DNA of 64,000 nucleotides, taken from the NCBI GenBank assembly GCA_005408345.1, contig SEMN01000123.1, forward strand, positions 186,001-250,000. Direction: 5' to 3'. The notes beneath the pieces are model-generated. The model was not told the DNA's origin. It saw only the letters and a list, made by a program, of their open reading frames with translations, and did not search any database. The stretch comes from Macquaria australasica. Lineage: Eukaryota; Chordata; Actinopteri; Centrarchiformes; Percichthyidae. This document shows positions 1 through 11,284 of the stretch, piece by piece. How positions within the stretch are numbered: the first letter of the stretch is position 1; each line of letters begins with the position of its first letter. The position numbers and the translations under genes were made by a program.

Positions 1-269
1 CCCCTTAACACTCTTCAAGGTGTTTGCTTTAATTTGCTGTCCTCGTGCTTTATCTCCCTAAATAGTTTCTTTTAAGAACAAAGCGACCCCAAACCAAAAT
101 GGACATTTGACTCCATTCTCCAAAGAGGTCTTATATTAGGTCTTTCTGACTAATATAACTCAGCAAGTCTGAAATCTAGACAAAAGGGACCTAAACTAAA
201 GACATGATACGGCTTTCATGTCTGTACGCTAATTATCAAGCTAGAGCCATGACAAAGGTTAGCTTAGTT

Positions 270-718
270 CCAGCACGCAAAACCAACTTGTTTTTACATT
301 TCTGTTTGTGAACGGATTAAACGAATGAAATACAGTGTGCCAGGTTAGCTGTTTTCCCCCGCTTCCAGTCATTACGCTAAGCTCAACTAAGCTAATCATT
401 TGCTGGCTAGAGCTTCATACTTAAAGGGTAACTTAACACCCCCTCAAAATCTTTGCTGACCTCCAGTGGTTTAACTTTTCACCTTGCTACAATGATGTAC
501 AGGTGCACTCCAGGACCCTGTGACATCACTGTTGGGTGTGGTTACAGGTGCAACAAAGCACACTTCTGACCACACCCAGCCAGCAGTGATGGTGGAAACA
601 AAACACTGCTTTTCAGCCAGGTGTTAAGTTACCCTTTAATGGATAGGCATAGAGTGGTATCGATCTTCTCAAAAAAGTGAATAAACAAATTTCCCCAAAT
701 GTCAGACTATTCCTTTAA
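270..718 (-). repeat. Fish interspersed repeat, interrupted by a MITE
   Basis: The text from about 270 to 420 (a 'gctaagctaa'-rich segment ending 'gctagagcttcata') and from 640 to 718 (containing 'gagtggtatcgatcttctc' and ending 'ctattcctttaa') resemble, from memory, two halves of one very common teleost interspersed repeat. That repeat begins TTAAAGGAATAG on the other strand, so this copy is antisense. The halves are separated by the 219-bp element at 421-639. The right edge at 718 fits the expected repeat terminus; the left edge is uncertain and may reach about 170. Family name and class are not known to me. Confidence 0.6.
421..639. mobile_element. MITE with 20-bp perfect TIRs and TTAA ends
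   Basis: The first 20 bases (TTAAAGGGTAACTTAACACC, 421-440) are the exact reverse complement of the last 20 (620-639). The interior continues as an imperfect palindrome: the segment near 527-542 (catcactg...ggtgtggt) pairs with 571-590 (accacaccc...cagtgatg), leaving a short loop around 545-570. The whole 219 bp could fold into one long hairpin. Each end carries TTAA, which could be a target duplication as in piggyBac-like elements or simply part of the TIR. There is no coding capacity, so it is a non-autonomous DNA transposon. Confidence 0.8.
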
Positions 719-2697
719 CACTATAGAATTTGTTCTTACATTTAGATGAAATACTGTTATACAACAACTATCCTAGATACTAGTGTGTTGCTACACATTA
801 GCAAATACCTGATTTTCTAAAGACCTCACAGTCAAGATTCACATTGTGTTCTTGCTTCTCACATTAGAAAAATGTAAAAAAAATAACAAAATGTATTTAT
901 TAATTATATTAGTTATCATAATATTCATTTATTCAAGCACTACAAAAAGCTTTACTAATAATAAATAAAGCTAGTAATAAAGCAAAGCTTTCTTGCCATT
1001 GTTTGAGGCACAAAGGCAGGTTAACACACTGCCAAGAGCTCTGATTGTGAACCTCCTAAATTAAATAACAGTCGATGATGAATGTGACCTCTGCACCGAC
1101 CCAGTCCCTGACCTAGAATTACCAACAACACTGGACTGCATCTGCAAATTGTGGGTTTTTGTATTTTAACAATAAGTAAGCCGCTATCATCTTGGAAATC
1201 ATTTCAAACCGATGGTAACTGTAACAGATTGTACTTTATTAAAATAAAATATGTACTTGTTAAGGAAGGATAAGGAAGTTAAAACATGATACAACAAAGT
1301 GATGAAACGGGTTTTGCACTTTATTCGAAGACCTAAATACTCCTCAAACTCTCTCAAAGTGTGAGTGCGAGTTAGTTAGCCCTGCACAGGAGGTAAAGCT
1401 CCCCTGAACTTTAATAATGGGACTGACAAGTAGAAGAAGAATGGATGACCATTTGTCCTCTTGGTGGTGCAGTGACACAGCTGGGTGTGTAATGAAGATG
1501 GTGTGAGACTGGACATCCTGTTTTACTCTCAGATATGTGACTTGGTGGTAATGAGATTTTTTGGGGCCTTGTGTCATTCCTAGTCCCCAGCATGTGTCTG
1601 TCAGTGGCTCAGAGGAGCCGGTAATGACATTCAGCGGTCCCGCTAAGGACCGGCGATTAAGGGACTGAAGAAGCACTGGAGCATGCACGTAAACCTTCAG
1701 TGCATACGGCTGTGTCAAGACTGCACAATGTCCAGGGAGAACATACAGTCACTGCTGCCTCCGCCTGTATCATAATGTCTTCATATTTACTAGAATGACT
1801 CCGGAAATCATCTGATGAGGCTGAAATATGGACAGAAATTGAAGCAGAGTAGTGAGGAGGAAAGAGAGTGATGGAATGGCAAGAGCATAAAGGATGCATT
1901 TGGAGACTGCTAGGCACTGGCTGGAGAATAGAATATGACTTTATTGTCTATCCAAGGTGGAAAAAATGTATTTTGCTCACCAAGACATAAAATCCGCACA
2001 GAAAATGACATGACAAAATGAGGTCCACATTTGGGATGTTGCCTCTGACAAAATGAGTATCTAAATCATCAAGATATTAGAGGACATCACTCACATGGAC
2101 CAGTGTGCGTCATTCAAGTCGCAGGTTAGCGATGTTTACACTCCCAACATGTTAAAAAATAAGTCTAATGATATTTTATGTTTTTCTAATTGTCAACAAA
2201 TCCCATGAAAAGACCAAGAAGAACAAGTATTTTCTGTGAAGCCAAGGCCAGATATAGCTTATTTCTCACTGCCATAGATCTCCATTGTTGGGAAACTATT
2301 AAATGTACATCATGTTCAACCTTCAGCACCATGAACACACACACTGTAGTTTATTTTGAAGGCTATCCAAAATCAAAAGCATTCCATGTCTTGTAGCCAG
2401 GCTCTTTATAGAGACATTGTTGGGTCATTTTAGGGCAAATGGGACAACACTTGTACTTGTGGTGATTTCAGCTGGAATCCATCCAACTTTCAACACATCT
2501 TCAGCCTCTCCAGTGGCAAGCAATTCAAATGACGTTCCAACTACAGGAAAGATGGCAAAGGTGTTGCGGAAAGTTGTGTGCAAACTTTTATTTAACATCC
2601 CAAAAGTTATTAGACAGGTGACACTACGTGGTGTGAAACATGTCACTTCAAGTGTGCTGTTTTTAACAGACTTTATTAGAATTGTCAACCAGGATGG
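719..2697. other. Unassigned AT-rich sequence
   Basis: No gene is recognised. Bases 870-980 are strongly A+T rich. Both strands are open for more than 100 codons across about 2417-2749, but neither translation resembles a family I know, and opposing open frames of this size occur by chance. Confidence 0.5.
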
Positions 2698-3201
2698 TGT
2701 CACGAACTCGGACACAAAAACTGGTGGACTCAATTGCACGACTCGATAGGTATAACAAAATCTTTACTGAGGCAAAAGCAATCAAACATAAGGCGCTCTC
2801 AGGGAGGATATACACAAGTACAAAACAAAACGCTCACAAGGAGGATAAAGTACAAACAAAAAACGCTCAATTGGAGGATCAAACAATGACACAGACTTGA
2901 ACAAAACCTGGTACATGAACACTTGCTGGAATGCTTGACTCGACTCATCTGACAGACTGAACAAGACAAACTGACACGGGACAAAGGGAGACAAGGACTA
3001 TTTATACATGAGGTAGGGGAAACAGGTGAGACCAATCAGGGGCGGGGTACACAATCACAAGGGCAGGAAAATCACACAAAGGGAGGAAGTCAGGGTCTGA
3101 AACGAGAGGGTAAGGTGAGTACAACATAAAACAGGAAGTGCAAGACGAGACTAGACGTGAGTGACTTTAACTTAACATAAAACTAAAACTAAGGCATGAC
3201 A
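2698..3201 (-). mobile_element. Solo-LTR-like repeat, copy 1
   Basis: The segment begins TGTCACGAACTC and ends GGCATGACA, giving the TG...CA ends of an LTR. It shares order and wording with the copy at 26390-26914: 'gcacgactc' near the left end, a 'tttactga' motif, a TATA-like motif, 'ggggaaacaggtg', 'ggcggggt', 'gggcaggaa', 'gaacgagagggtaag' (here 'gaaacgagagggtaag'), 'aaaacaggaa' and 'ggcatgaca'. Read on the minus strand, a GTATAAATAG box (2998-3007) precedes an AGTAAA poly(A)-like signal near 2766, the order expected of U3-R-U5. No matching 5-bp flanks were found (gatgg against taata), so the duplication has decayed or the edges are slightly off. No internal retroelement genes adjoin it. 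Confidence 0.55.
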
Positions 3202-5906
3202 TAATACAACATGAAACACTAAGCATGAACATAAAATACATTAACAAATCTGGCGAGACACAACAGACGGCTGCGACCCAATAAGACAATCAACACTTTG
3301 CTATAGGAGGGTATGGAGAATTGTCTCTGACTCCAATAATGGTAATTAAATGGTAATTTACAATATCCTATCCTGATATACTGAATTGAAAAGAATACGT
3401 GCTTTTCAATGTTAAATACGTCCCGTTTTTGTATCAGTGAGAAAATTTTTGTTTTTCATATTCCATTTTTCATCAGTATGCAACATTTTCTTTGCTTGTT
3501 CTGGCCTGTTTCTCTGACAGACATAATTTTGCAGCGATAAGCACCCATCACATTTTCCTAAATATCTCATAAATCCTCTAGACAAGCAGTAATGGCTCTC
3601 TGTGCCCTTGCTGTCAGATCTACTTTCAGTTGGTGCAATGCCAATGCGTTATTAGCCACGATGTCCCGTGGCAGGTAGTCTGCCTTGTCTAAACAGCACT
3701 GCCCACCAAGGTAGAAAACCAACACTGTCATCCAGGGGAATTAGGGCCACTCAGAAACATTTGAATTTTGACGTACATTTTTTTTATCCTGCCAGATTCA
3801 ATATCTAAAGACAGGCCTTTTAACTGGATTAGTCAGGTGTTTGAAGGCAAGTGGACAGTGATAGTTGGAGCAAATTGGGTCCACCCACTTAACATGTTGG
3901 AGTGTAAAAACCCCTGACGTGATTTGGGTAAAGCCCACAGGTGAGTAATATGCTCTTTGATTCAGATTTACTCAACTTAGCATGGGAAGCAACGTTCCAA
4001 GCACTGAACTCATCTCGTCCGTTCAAGCTAGTGTCAGGGTTTATTAGTAAAATCAGTCCACCCTTTGCTATATGTTGTGTACATTAGCATAAACATGTGG
4101 CTACTTTCTTTGGCATGTAGGTGGGTTATTTAATTAACAGAGGATCCTTCGGGCTTCTACCGCTGTGATTTCATGGTGTCAGGCATGCTTGTTCCTCATT
4201 CTCACTGTAACGTAGAGCCCTGTTTCGAATTGTCAAAACAAATTTGAATTAATAGCAATAACCCCTTACAGTGGTTAATGTCAAATGAGGTAATGAATTC
4301 ATTCTCTCTCTCTTCTCTCCCTGGCGCATATTCTCTGTTTATGAGCACAGATTCCGACTCAGGATGAGGCCATTAACGTAAATGAATGACACATCCCTAC
4401 AATGTCAAAGGTCAGCCACCCCATTACAAGTGAATAATTTCCCCAAGAACAATAAAAATGCAATGTCACAAGCCTCTAGCTAGGATACTATTCAGTTTTG
4501 ACAGGGAATTTTGACTAGAGGGAAAACTCAACATCTATTCAGCAGTCAATTTGCCTTCCCAGCTCTGATTATGAGCACTGCTGCAGCAGCGGGGTTTGAT
4601 AGCTGCTATAATACTGCCAGACAGTCCAATTTCTCCCCTCGCTTCTTCCCCATGCCATTCACACAGAGTCCAGCTCTGTATACATAACCTAAACTAACTG
4701 CTATGATACACCATTGACTCAATAACAGACTGAGAAAAAAGTAAATCACTTCCGCACATCTATATATTGGGTGTCACAGGGAATCCAAATCCTTTTAACT
4801 TCTCCTGATGACAAACAAAGGTTTCGAAATGCAGTCAGCCATGACAGTTTGAACAAATTAAAAGTTCTCAATGGTGGTGACAGGATTTGTGATAGGCTTT
4901 GACACCATCTCCTTGGGTTTCCTTTCTTCGGTTCTCTCCTTCTCTTTGAGACTCCCTATCAGTAATTTGTCTGCATTGCCAGCCATGGACTGATTGTAAT
5001 AACGCTCCTATTGAATAGCACAATCAGCCCTCCGGCCTCATATGATTTTCCTTGGGGATCGCTCGCTCTGTCTTCATAAAATAGAAAAGAAGAGAAGAGA
5101 GAGATTTGTATCAAGTGAGCATGCGCAGAGAAAAATTCATTATCTCTCAATGAATTCAAGCTAATATGCTTACTAAGTAACTCCTTACATATCATTGGCG
5201 ACATGACAAAGGACACAGTTATGGAAGGTGAAGGTCAATCCAAAGTTTATCACACTGATTTGAATGTACTGTATGTCACTGCATATGGTAGATTTGTTTC
5301 ATGGCTCTGATATGAAAGGAGAAGCTATCCTTGTGCAGACTGCTGATATTTTTATACGTTTTATAGTTTTGTGATAAAAATGTCTGCAAAGCACCAGCCC
5401 ATGGCCTCTCCTTGTGAATTGTGGATGTGGACAATGATAAAATCTGTTATTTCCTCGGACGATGGCTAACAGGAGCGAGTGCTCTTTGCATGAGAAACAC
5501 TTCCCTCTGGACGCAAGCCACCAAAACAGCAAGGCTTGAAATTGAAAATTGGAATCCATCATCTAATGGCATCCACAGAGCAGGTCTTAAGTGATGATTG
5601 AAAGCTTTGGCACGATGCCCAATGGGGTTCTTGCATGAACCCTTTTAGGGTTTTAAGGTCTGCAGCATTTAACACCGTGCCCGGGGAGAAACTATTTGCA
5701 CTGTTTGAAAGCTTTTCTTGTTGCTTCTGTTATCTGCACCTGTGCTGTGGTGATTGTAACTGGTGAAGTAGTGAACAAGCAAATTGAAAAATGGTGTATC
5801 TGCGTTGTTCTTTCCTCTTGAGAAAATGTGTGTTGTTTTGTTTACTCAATCTTCAAGGCGTGTTCATAGATGTTTGCTTCTGTACCGGTGAAGCCTGATT
5901 TTTCTT
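3202..5906. other. Unassigned sequence
   Basis: No gene, RNA or clear repeat is recognised. There is a short CT-rich run near 4303-4322. Parts of 4300-4650 and 4950-5220 lack repeat signatures and could include conserved non-coding sequence, but nothing here demonstrates it. Confidence 0.5.
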
Positions 5907-6166
5907 TTAAAGGGTAAATCAAAACTAAATCTAAAACTGCTTCAGCACCACTCTCCACGGGTTGAAACTTTCAAGCAGGTGCACGCCTAAACAAACTCCC
6001 AATCAGGGATGTCAGAGCAGGTATTTTTTTGCCTTTGACAGCTGATGAAAACACCTGCTGTCACAAAGCATTTTGGGGTCTGGCCAGAACGGCTTGAGAG
6101 TTTCAGCCCATGGAGAATGCAGCACTGGGTTTCTGCCATATGATTCAGTGCTGAAATAGCCTTTAA
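5907..6166. mobile_element. MITE-like element, TTAA-ended imperfect palindrome
   Basis: It starts TTAAAGGGTAAATC and ends GAAATAGCCTTTAA. Inside, 'ctccacgggttgaaactttcaagc' near 5956 is matched in inverted orientation by 'gcttgagagtttcagcccatggag' near 6091. 'cagcac' motifs also pair near the ends. The ends resemble those of the element at 421-639, suggesting the same transposase group. It is non-coding and diverged. Confidence 0.65.
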
Positions 6167-7377
6167 GCTATTACAATCTGACTATTTCTGTAATAAATTT
6201 CAAGTCAAGAGACTGGGTGTGAAAATCCATACCAGCGAGAGTGGGCAAGGGACTTTCCCTTTTAAGTCAAGTAGCTACACAGCATCCTGAAGGACTACTT
6301 CATTCGTCCCAAGGACATGGTGCCATGGAAAGACAGCTACATGTGAACAGACGGGGGGATTTGCTTATTGTGTGCAATGAGAAAAGGCCATGTGTGCTGT
6401 AACATCTTAGGACAACCACACATTCTTTCTGCAATATGGCTTCACAAAAAGCCTGATTTTCTGATGATTTTTTTGCAACATATTTTTACATTCTTTCAGA
6501 TGTGGAATCGGGTAAGCCTCTTTTTCACCTGGTTGTGCACTGAAGTCCACACTTTCTGGCATAATATCTGTTTTACCCATCGCCCATTGGATCCATAACT
6601 TTGTTTATGAGGGAATTTTACAAATAATAGTGTATATCAAAAACAATTCTCCAAGAAGTACCTTGGCATGGCGATGGCATAGGGGTCCTAATCCCCTCTT
6701 TCTACAGCTAGATGGTTCTCAGAAATGAACAGCTGTGCTCATCACAGAAAGGTAGACTGTTTTGAGCATTTGGCAGCCTTATTTAGATTACACAAATATG
6801 TTACTTATCGGTTGTTGAATTGTTATAAAAAAAAAGTAATCAGCTTTGTCTAACTTTAAACATCTCTCTTTGTAGTCTTTTCTTGTTCTTTTATTCCGTT
6901 GTATATGAGGTGAGAAGGGTCTGGAACAGTGTCTCTTTGTTTGTCAGGTGTATTTTGTTAAAATTTGAAAGCTTGAAAAAAAAAATCTCATGTCTGTTTG
7001 GGGATTTGTTCTCCTCGACTGAACTGACAAGTCTGTAAGCTATGGTAGTGGTGGTGGTGGTGATGGTCTCTTGCCCACCCTACCTCAGTCACTGTTTGCT
7101 CAACTTTGGATTTCTTGGCTCCAGTAATGGCAGACTTGGCAAAAAAGTAAAAGAAAAGTAAGAGAAGTTGGCAGCAATTGGTGAACCTAAGCTGAAGGCC
7201 CCAAAATATCCATTCAGAGATCAATGGGTGACATGGTTAGTCCCACTAATCAATCAGTGTACTCTGTGTGTTCTATTTTGTTCATCAGTTTGTATTTTCA
7301 GCTTGTTTAAATCCTTAGAAAGCAGTCATGATTTAACATTTATCCATATAGATTAATGGGATTTCTTTCTGTCTCAG
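6167..7377. other. Unassigned sequence
   Basis: No gene is recognised. It contains an A-run near 6826-6835, another near 6976-6985 and a (GGT)n-like run near 7045-7062. Confidence 0.5.
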
Positions 7378-7514
7378 TCCTGGGTGCAGGAAATGGACAG
7401 AATCTGGGCAAGAAATCCCAAGTTCCCGGCACCTGGAATCCATCCCAATCCAATATACCTCCATGCCTTATATACAACCCTCTCAATCTTCCATACACTT
7501 TCACAGCACTCAAG
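7378..7514 (+). other. Possible exon, 137 bp, splice-like borders
   Basis: The segment is preceded by a T-rich tract ending in cag (acceptor AG at 7376-7377, with 'attaat' upstream as a possible branch site) and followed by CAAG|GTAACT (donor GT at 7515-7516). All three forward frames are open across it, so the frame cannot be chosen. One gives a peptide starting SWVQEMDRIWARNPKFPAPG, another one starting VLGAGNGQNLGKKSQVPG. I recognise neither. Base composition is more balanced than in the neighbouring AT-rich DNA. No partner exon is identified. It may be a real exon, a non-coding RNA exon, or chance. Confidence 0.25.
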
Positions 7515-9996
7515 GTAACTAAATTAAATGTTTTCTAATTCAAACACAGACTTAGTGGTGAGAGGATACCCGTCACATTTGTTCTCTACTTAGTGGACCT
7601 CTGCTCAGCCACTGAGATGTCTTAAATAATGCAGTGCCTATGAGGTGCCCCTGTGATTCAGTATGAATTTTTAAAGTTCAATAAACGTTTCTTATCCATT
7701 GGGCATACCTAATGGCACCCTTTACTATTTTATGCTCAAGTATTTTGTCCAGTGTTAAAGCCTATTGTACAGCATTACTGCAGCAGCCTCGTTTGTATTA
7801 CTGCCTAATGTCTGACCAAAACTTTTAGATCTTTACAGGCATGAGAGGATTCATCAATACAAACCAAAGTCTTAACATTTCAAAGCCAGTTCATTCGAGC
7901 CCAACAGCTTTTATTGAACAAACGTGTGAGTGAGTCACACAAAAACATGTGCAGACTTCAGTGTGTTAGTAAACCACAGATACAGCATCTGCAACACCCT
8001 GTTCACAACTATGGACTCTTAAGTGGCAGGCTCTCTCTAGCCTCTTTCGAGCCTGAAGCTTGAGGGCATGTTAAGTGTTGAGCACGTCATTGTTGTTCAA
8101 GTGATGTTTTTCTGTCAATTGTTTTTCTTATTCAAGTCCCCGTAGCTAGTTTCAGCTACACTGTAGAGAATGTGGAGCTGAATTAGAGTAGAAAACAACT
8201 ATGTGGTTCTGTGTCTAGAGGGAATCAAAATGAACACATTTGGTTGTTTCCAGGTTGTTGCTCCAGCATAAAGTTGAACCTTGCTCAACTTACTGTATCT
8301 CCCTCAGTAGGCTTGCTTGTTTCCCTAAAGTTGCCATGTTTGGAGGTTTGTAAATTAAGCTATTGTGAGAAGTTGCAGTGCAGTTGCAGGTTTTTTTGTG
8401 TGTTCTATTTTCTGTGGTTGCTAAAAGGTTCAGTAGCAGTAAAAAATTACACACATCTTACCAGAATAAGCACCTCTCTGCCTGTGCTGTATACGGCTGG
8501 TACTGCCTTGAATGACATGTTGTTGTCACTGAAATTTAAATCGAGAAGTTAGTCACATGCAAAGCTTTAAAAAGAAGGGATAAGGGAGGAGACAGAGGAG
8601 TGAAAGGAACACCATTTATATCTCTTTGTGAGGATTACATAAAACTCAACACCCACTACCACACTACTCAACACCATATGCAGGTCATATATGTAGGATA
8701 GGATTCATTCCTGTTTGACTGGAGGATTATTGTTGAGTTGGTTTTCTTCTGAGGATTTCCCCAAGTTGTCACAAATCTATAATATTAGTAGAGTTATTAG
8801 TAGAATTACAATGGAAATGTTGTTGTAGTGAATGTCAGGGCTCAGTCAATTATTTAGTGTCTTAAAAAAATGTGTTTACATGCTTCAGATTTTTGATTGT
8901 GATCAGGAGGAATACTCAGTCCATCCCAGTGGGAAAGGTGCACAGCCCCTACATCTTTGTGCACATTACTGGAGTTGATGATTTTTACTTTATTGTATTT
9001 CATTTTATATTTCACTGTTAAGTGTTTAAGTGCGAAATGGCAGAGATTGAACTTTGGTTGAGTTCTGACATTTTCATTTTCATATCTATGGTTGACAAAA
9101 TACTAAAACCCCGAAAGTCATTTCAAATTACCGTCAAGAACCCCTTTGACATTAACTATTGGAACTGTCTTGTCAGGTTTCTAGCACAGGCATGTGCGTA
9201 ACACACAACACACACACACACTCACGTTCACACACACATGCACACAGACTATCACCCAAACTCACTGTTACTAGTAGTATTTTTTCCATGGGGTTGGTTG
9301 GCTGACTGGTAGCAAGTGTAGCCTATGGCAGGACTGGCTGGTGACTAATGATGCCTGCACAGCAAAACAGAATTGAAAAACAACAACTCTCACAATTAAT
9401 AATAGACATAAGGGCAAGTTCTTAATGCTAGGAGCCACACTTAACCCAGAACATGACAACAAGGCATACATCATTTGTTCAATTATCTAAAATATCTGAG
9501 GAGTGTGGCGGCCATATCCCAGGGCAGCACACAGGACCATGATTAGGCCTGGCAGTATGAGGAGTGTGTCTGTGTGCGCCTGTGTGACACAGTGTGTGTC
9601 TCAGAGAGAGAGAGAGACGCTGTGTACATGTGGATGAATGTGTAGTGTGCATTAAGTATTAGTAGGAGTATTAGTAGTATTAAGTATATCAAGCTTGAGT
9701 GAAAGAGATTATTTTTTTCTGTTTGTGTGTAGGGAGCTAGTCAGTTTTTTCAATTGTACATTGTGGGCTGTTGGAATTTCTCATTGGATGCTCATGTTTT
9801 GGAGACAAGAACTGAGTTAAAAAGCCAATCTGGTGACAACAGCAGATGCAGAGACTCAATAAAATCTGCATTCTAATTAGGCAGTGTCTGGTTTGGAAAT
9901 ACTCAAGATCCACAATAAAAGACGAAAACTGTATTTTGGAGAGGAAAGTCCCCATACCCTCCCATACATAAAACAATAATTGATGAGGTTGAGTTT
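7515..9996. other. Unassigned sequence with small CA/TG runs
   Basis: No gene is recognised. A CA-rich stretch lies near 9203-9246, and TG/GA-rich sequence near 9564-9622. The 113-codon open frame around 8211-8552 has no recognisable motif. Confidence 0.5.
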
Positions 9997-10504
9997 TAAA
10001 GGATAATTTCAGTTTATTAAAAAGTATTTTCTATAGCCATCATTCCTGTTGGTAATCATAACATTGCTTCTCACCAAGTTAATTGCTGGGAATATGGCGA
10101 CCTCATTAAAAACAATAAGGTAACCTTATTTGGAAGAGAAAACGACGGCAAATGATAAAACAATAACCAAAACTGTCTGTTGTAAACATCTGTCAGTTTA
10201 CAGACCAACTTCCTGGTTCAACTTTGTCATACAGCACATGCCATAGTTATGCGTGCGCATAGTTTTCCTGTACGAGGGATTATTACAGACATTTCGGATG
10301 CGTTCCTCTTTAGTTTTACCTCCAGCTAAAATGGGTTTAGATAATCTGGCTAAACTCTTGGCTCTGATTGTCTGACTGCTTGTTTCTTGCCCTATTTGTT
10401 GCAATAACTTTGGAAACTATAAAGTTATCATAACCAATAGAAATGATGACCCCAACTTCAAAAATAAGTTGTAAAAAAAAAAAACCTAAGCTAATTATCC
10501 TTTA
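9997..10504. mobile_element. MITE with TAAAGGATAATT inverted ends
   Basis: The left end TAAAGGATAATT (9997-10008) is the exact inverse of the right end AATTATCCTTTA (10493-10504). Further in, 'gccatcattcctgttggtaatcataac' on the left corresponds to 'gttatcataaccaatagaaatgatgac' on the right in inverted orientation, so the TIR is long but diverged. Outermost TA may be the target duplication. No open frame resembles a transposase. An isolated end of the same type ('ctgaaattatcctttca') occurs near 13597-13613. Confidence 0.65.
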
Positions 10505-10521
10505 CGTCTTAAGTTTTGTAG

Positions 10522-10834
10522 CAATACACAGGCTGCACCGCGATAAAAGCTTTAGTCCATCTCTACACAGGATGCATTCAGGCACACTTGTGCTGTGTAG
10601 GTATTCCACATTTTGGTAGCTCTCAGAGCCCAATAAACAATCACTCTAGTTACTTGCGGAAAACAGATTGTAGAAGGAGGAAGAGCTCCGTGCCACATTT
10701 AGGCGCATTGAGTGCAAGCTGTTACGTGGCCCGCATAGACAGTTGTTTTGATTATAACAAAAGTGTATGTGTTCCTCCAGACGCACATGAGATAGACAAC
10801 TGAGAAACGTGGCTGAAACACATCCTGTGTAGGC
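10522..10834. mobile_element. Non-autonomous TIR element, copy A
   Basis: This copy resembles the element at 54581-54887. Shared segments include 'tacacagg' at the left edge, 'acaggatgcattcaggcac' (10568; the other copy has one change), 'cattttggtagctctca' and 'caatcactctagttac'. The perfect 12-bp pair CTACACAGGATG (10563-10574) and CATCCTGTGTAG (10821-10832) is an inner inverted repeat; the alignment with copy B puts the outer left end near 10522. It lies only 17 bp from the MITE at 9997-10504. No clear target duplication was seen. Confidence 0.6.
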
Positions 10835-11159
10835 AGGATGCAAGAATAGAGTATGAAGCTATACACACCTACTGGCTTAACACTTCTCTTCATTTGCACA
10901 GAATATACTAAATGTGTAGCACACATTAAAATTCATCCCATTACCGTTCAGCATATTACTATTCAATACTTTATACTATCTTTGTAATGAAATGCAAAAC
11001 CCAAGAGACAAGGGCAAAGAATAATGTTATTAAATTATAAGGAAAATTTTCTAGCCGTTTTCTCTTTTTTTGGGCCTTATCAACTGTTCAGGTGACCTAA
11101 TCCCTTCCCTCTTTCTTCTCCCCTCCTCCTCTAACCATCCCTCTCTCCCCCACCGCCAG
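10835..11159. other. Unassigned sequence ending in a polypyrimidine tract
   Basis: No gene is recognised. Bases 11100-11159 form a C/T-rich tract ending ccaccgccag, a textbook-strength splice acceptor context. Confidence 0.5.
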
Positions 11160-11284
11160 AATCTGTGGTGATATCCTTTTGTAGTCCGCCCAAGGCCAAG
11201 TTCATATGCAGAGAGGTATCTGTCGAAGATAAGGTCTATGCATTACTCCGACAGTGTGCAGAAGTGCAGAGATGCTACAAGTAA
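11160..11284 (+). other. Possible terminal exon with 40-codon open frame
   Basis: A long polypyrimidine tract ends in AG at 11158-11159. From 11162 a frame is open for 40 codons (beginning SVVISFCSPPKAKFICRE) to a TAA stop at 11282-11284. An alternative donor-like GAG|GTATCT at 11215/11216 would instead make a 56-bp internal exon. Downstream, AATAAA at 11564-11569 runs into A-rich sequence, which could be a poly(A) site or the tail of a retroposed copy. I do not recognise the peptide. The acceptor is the strongest part of the evidence. Confidence 0.2.

Noticed and set aside
1930..1990. Minus-strand LINE 3' UTR fragment ('actttattgtctatcc')
   Set aside because: The resemblance covers only a few words of sequence and no adjacent coding remnant was found.
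2417..2749. Opposing frames of 110 and 104 codons
   Set aside because: The frames run into the solo LTR and have no motif. Mirror-image open frames are a common chance outcome.
6486..6520. Micro-exon between 'ttctttcag' and GTAAGC
   Set aside because: Only about 12 bases would be included; such pairings arise often by chance and nothing else supports it.
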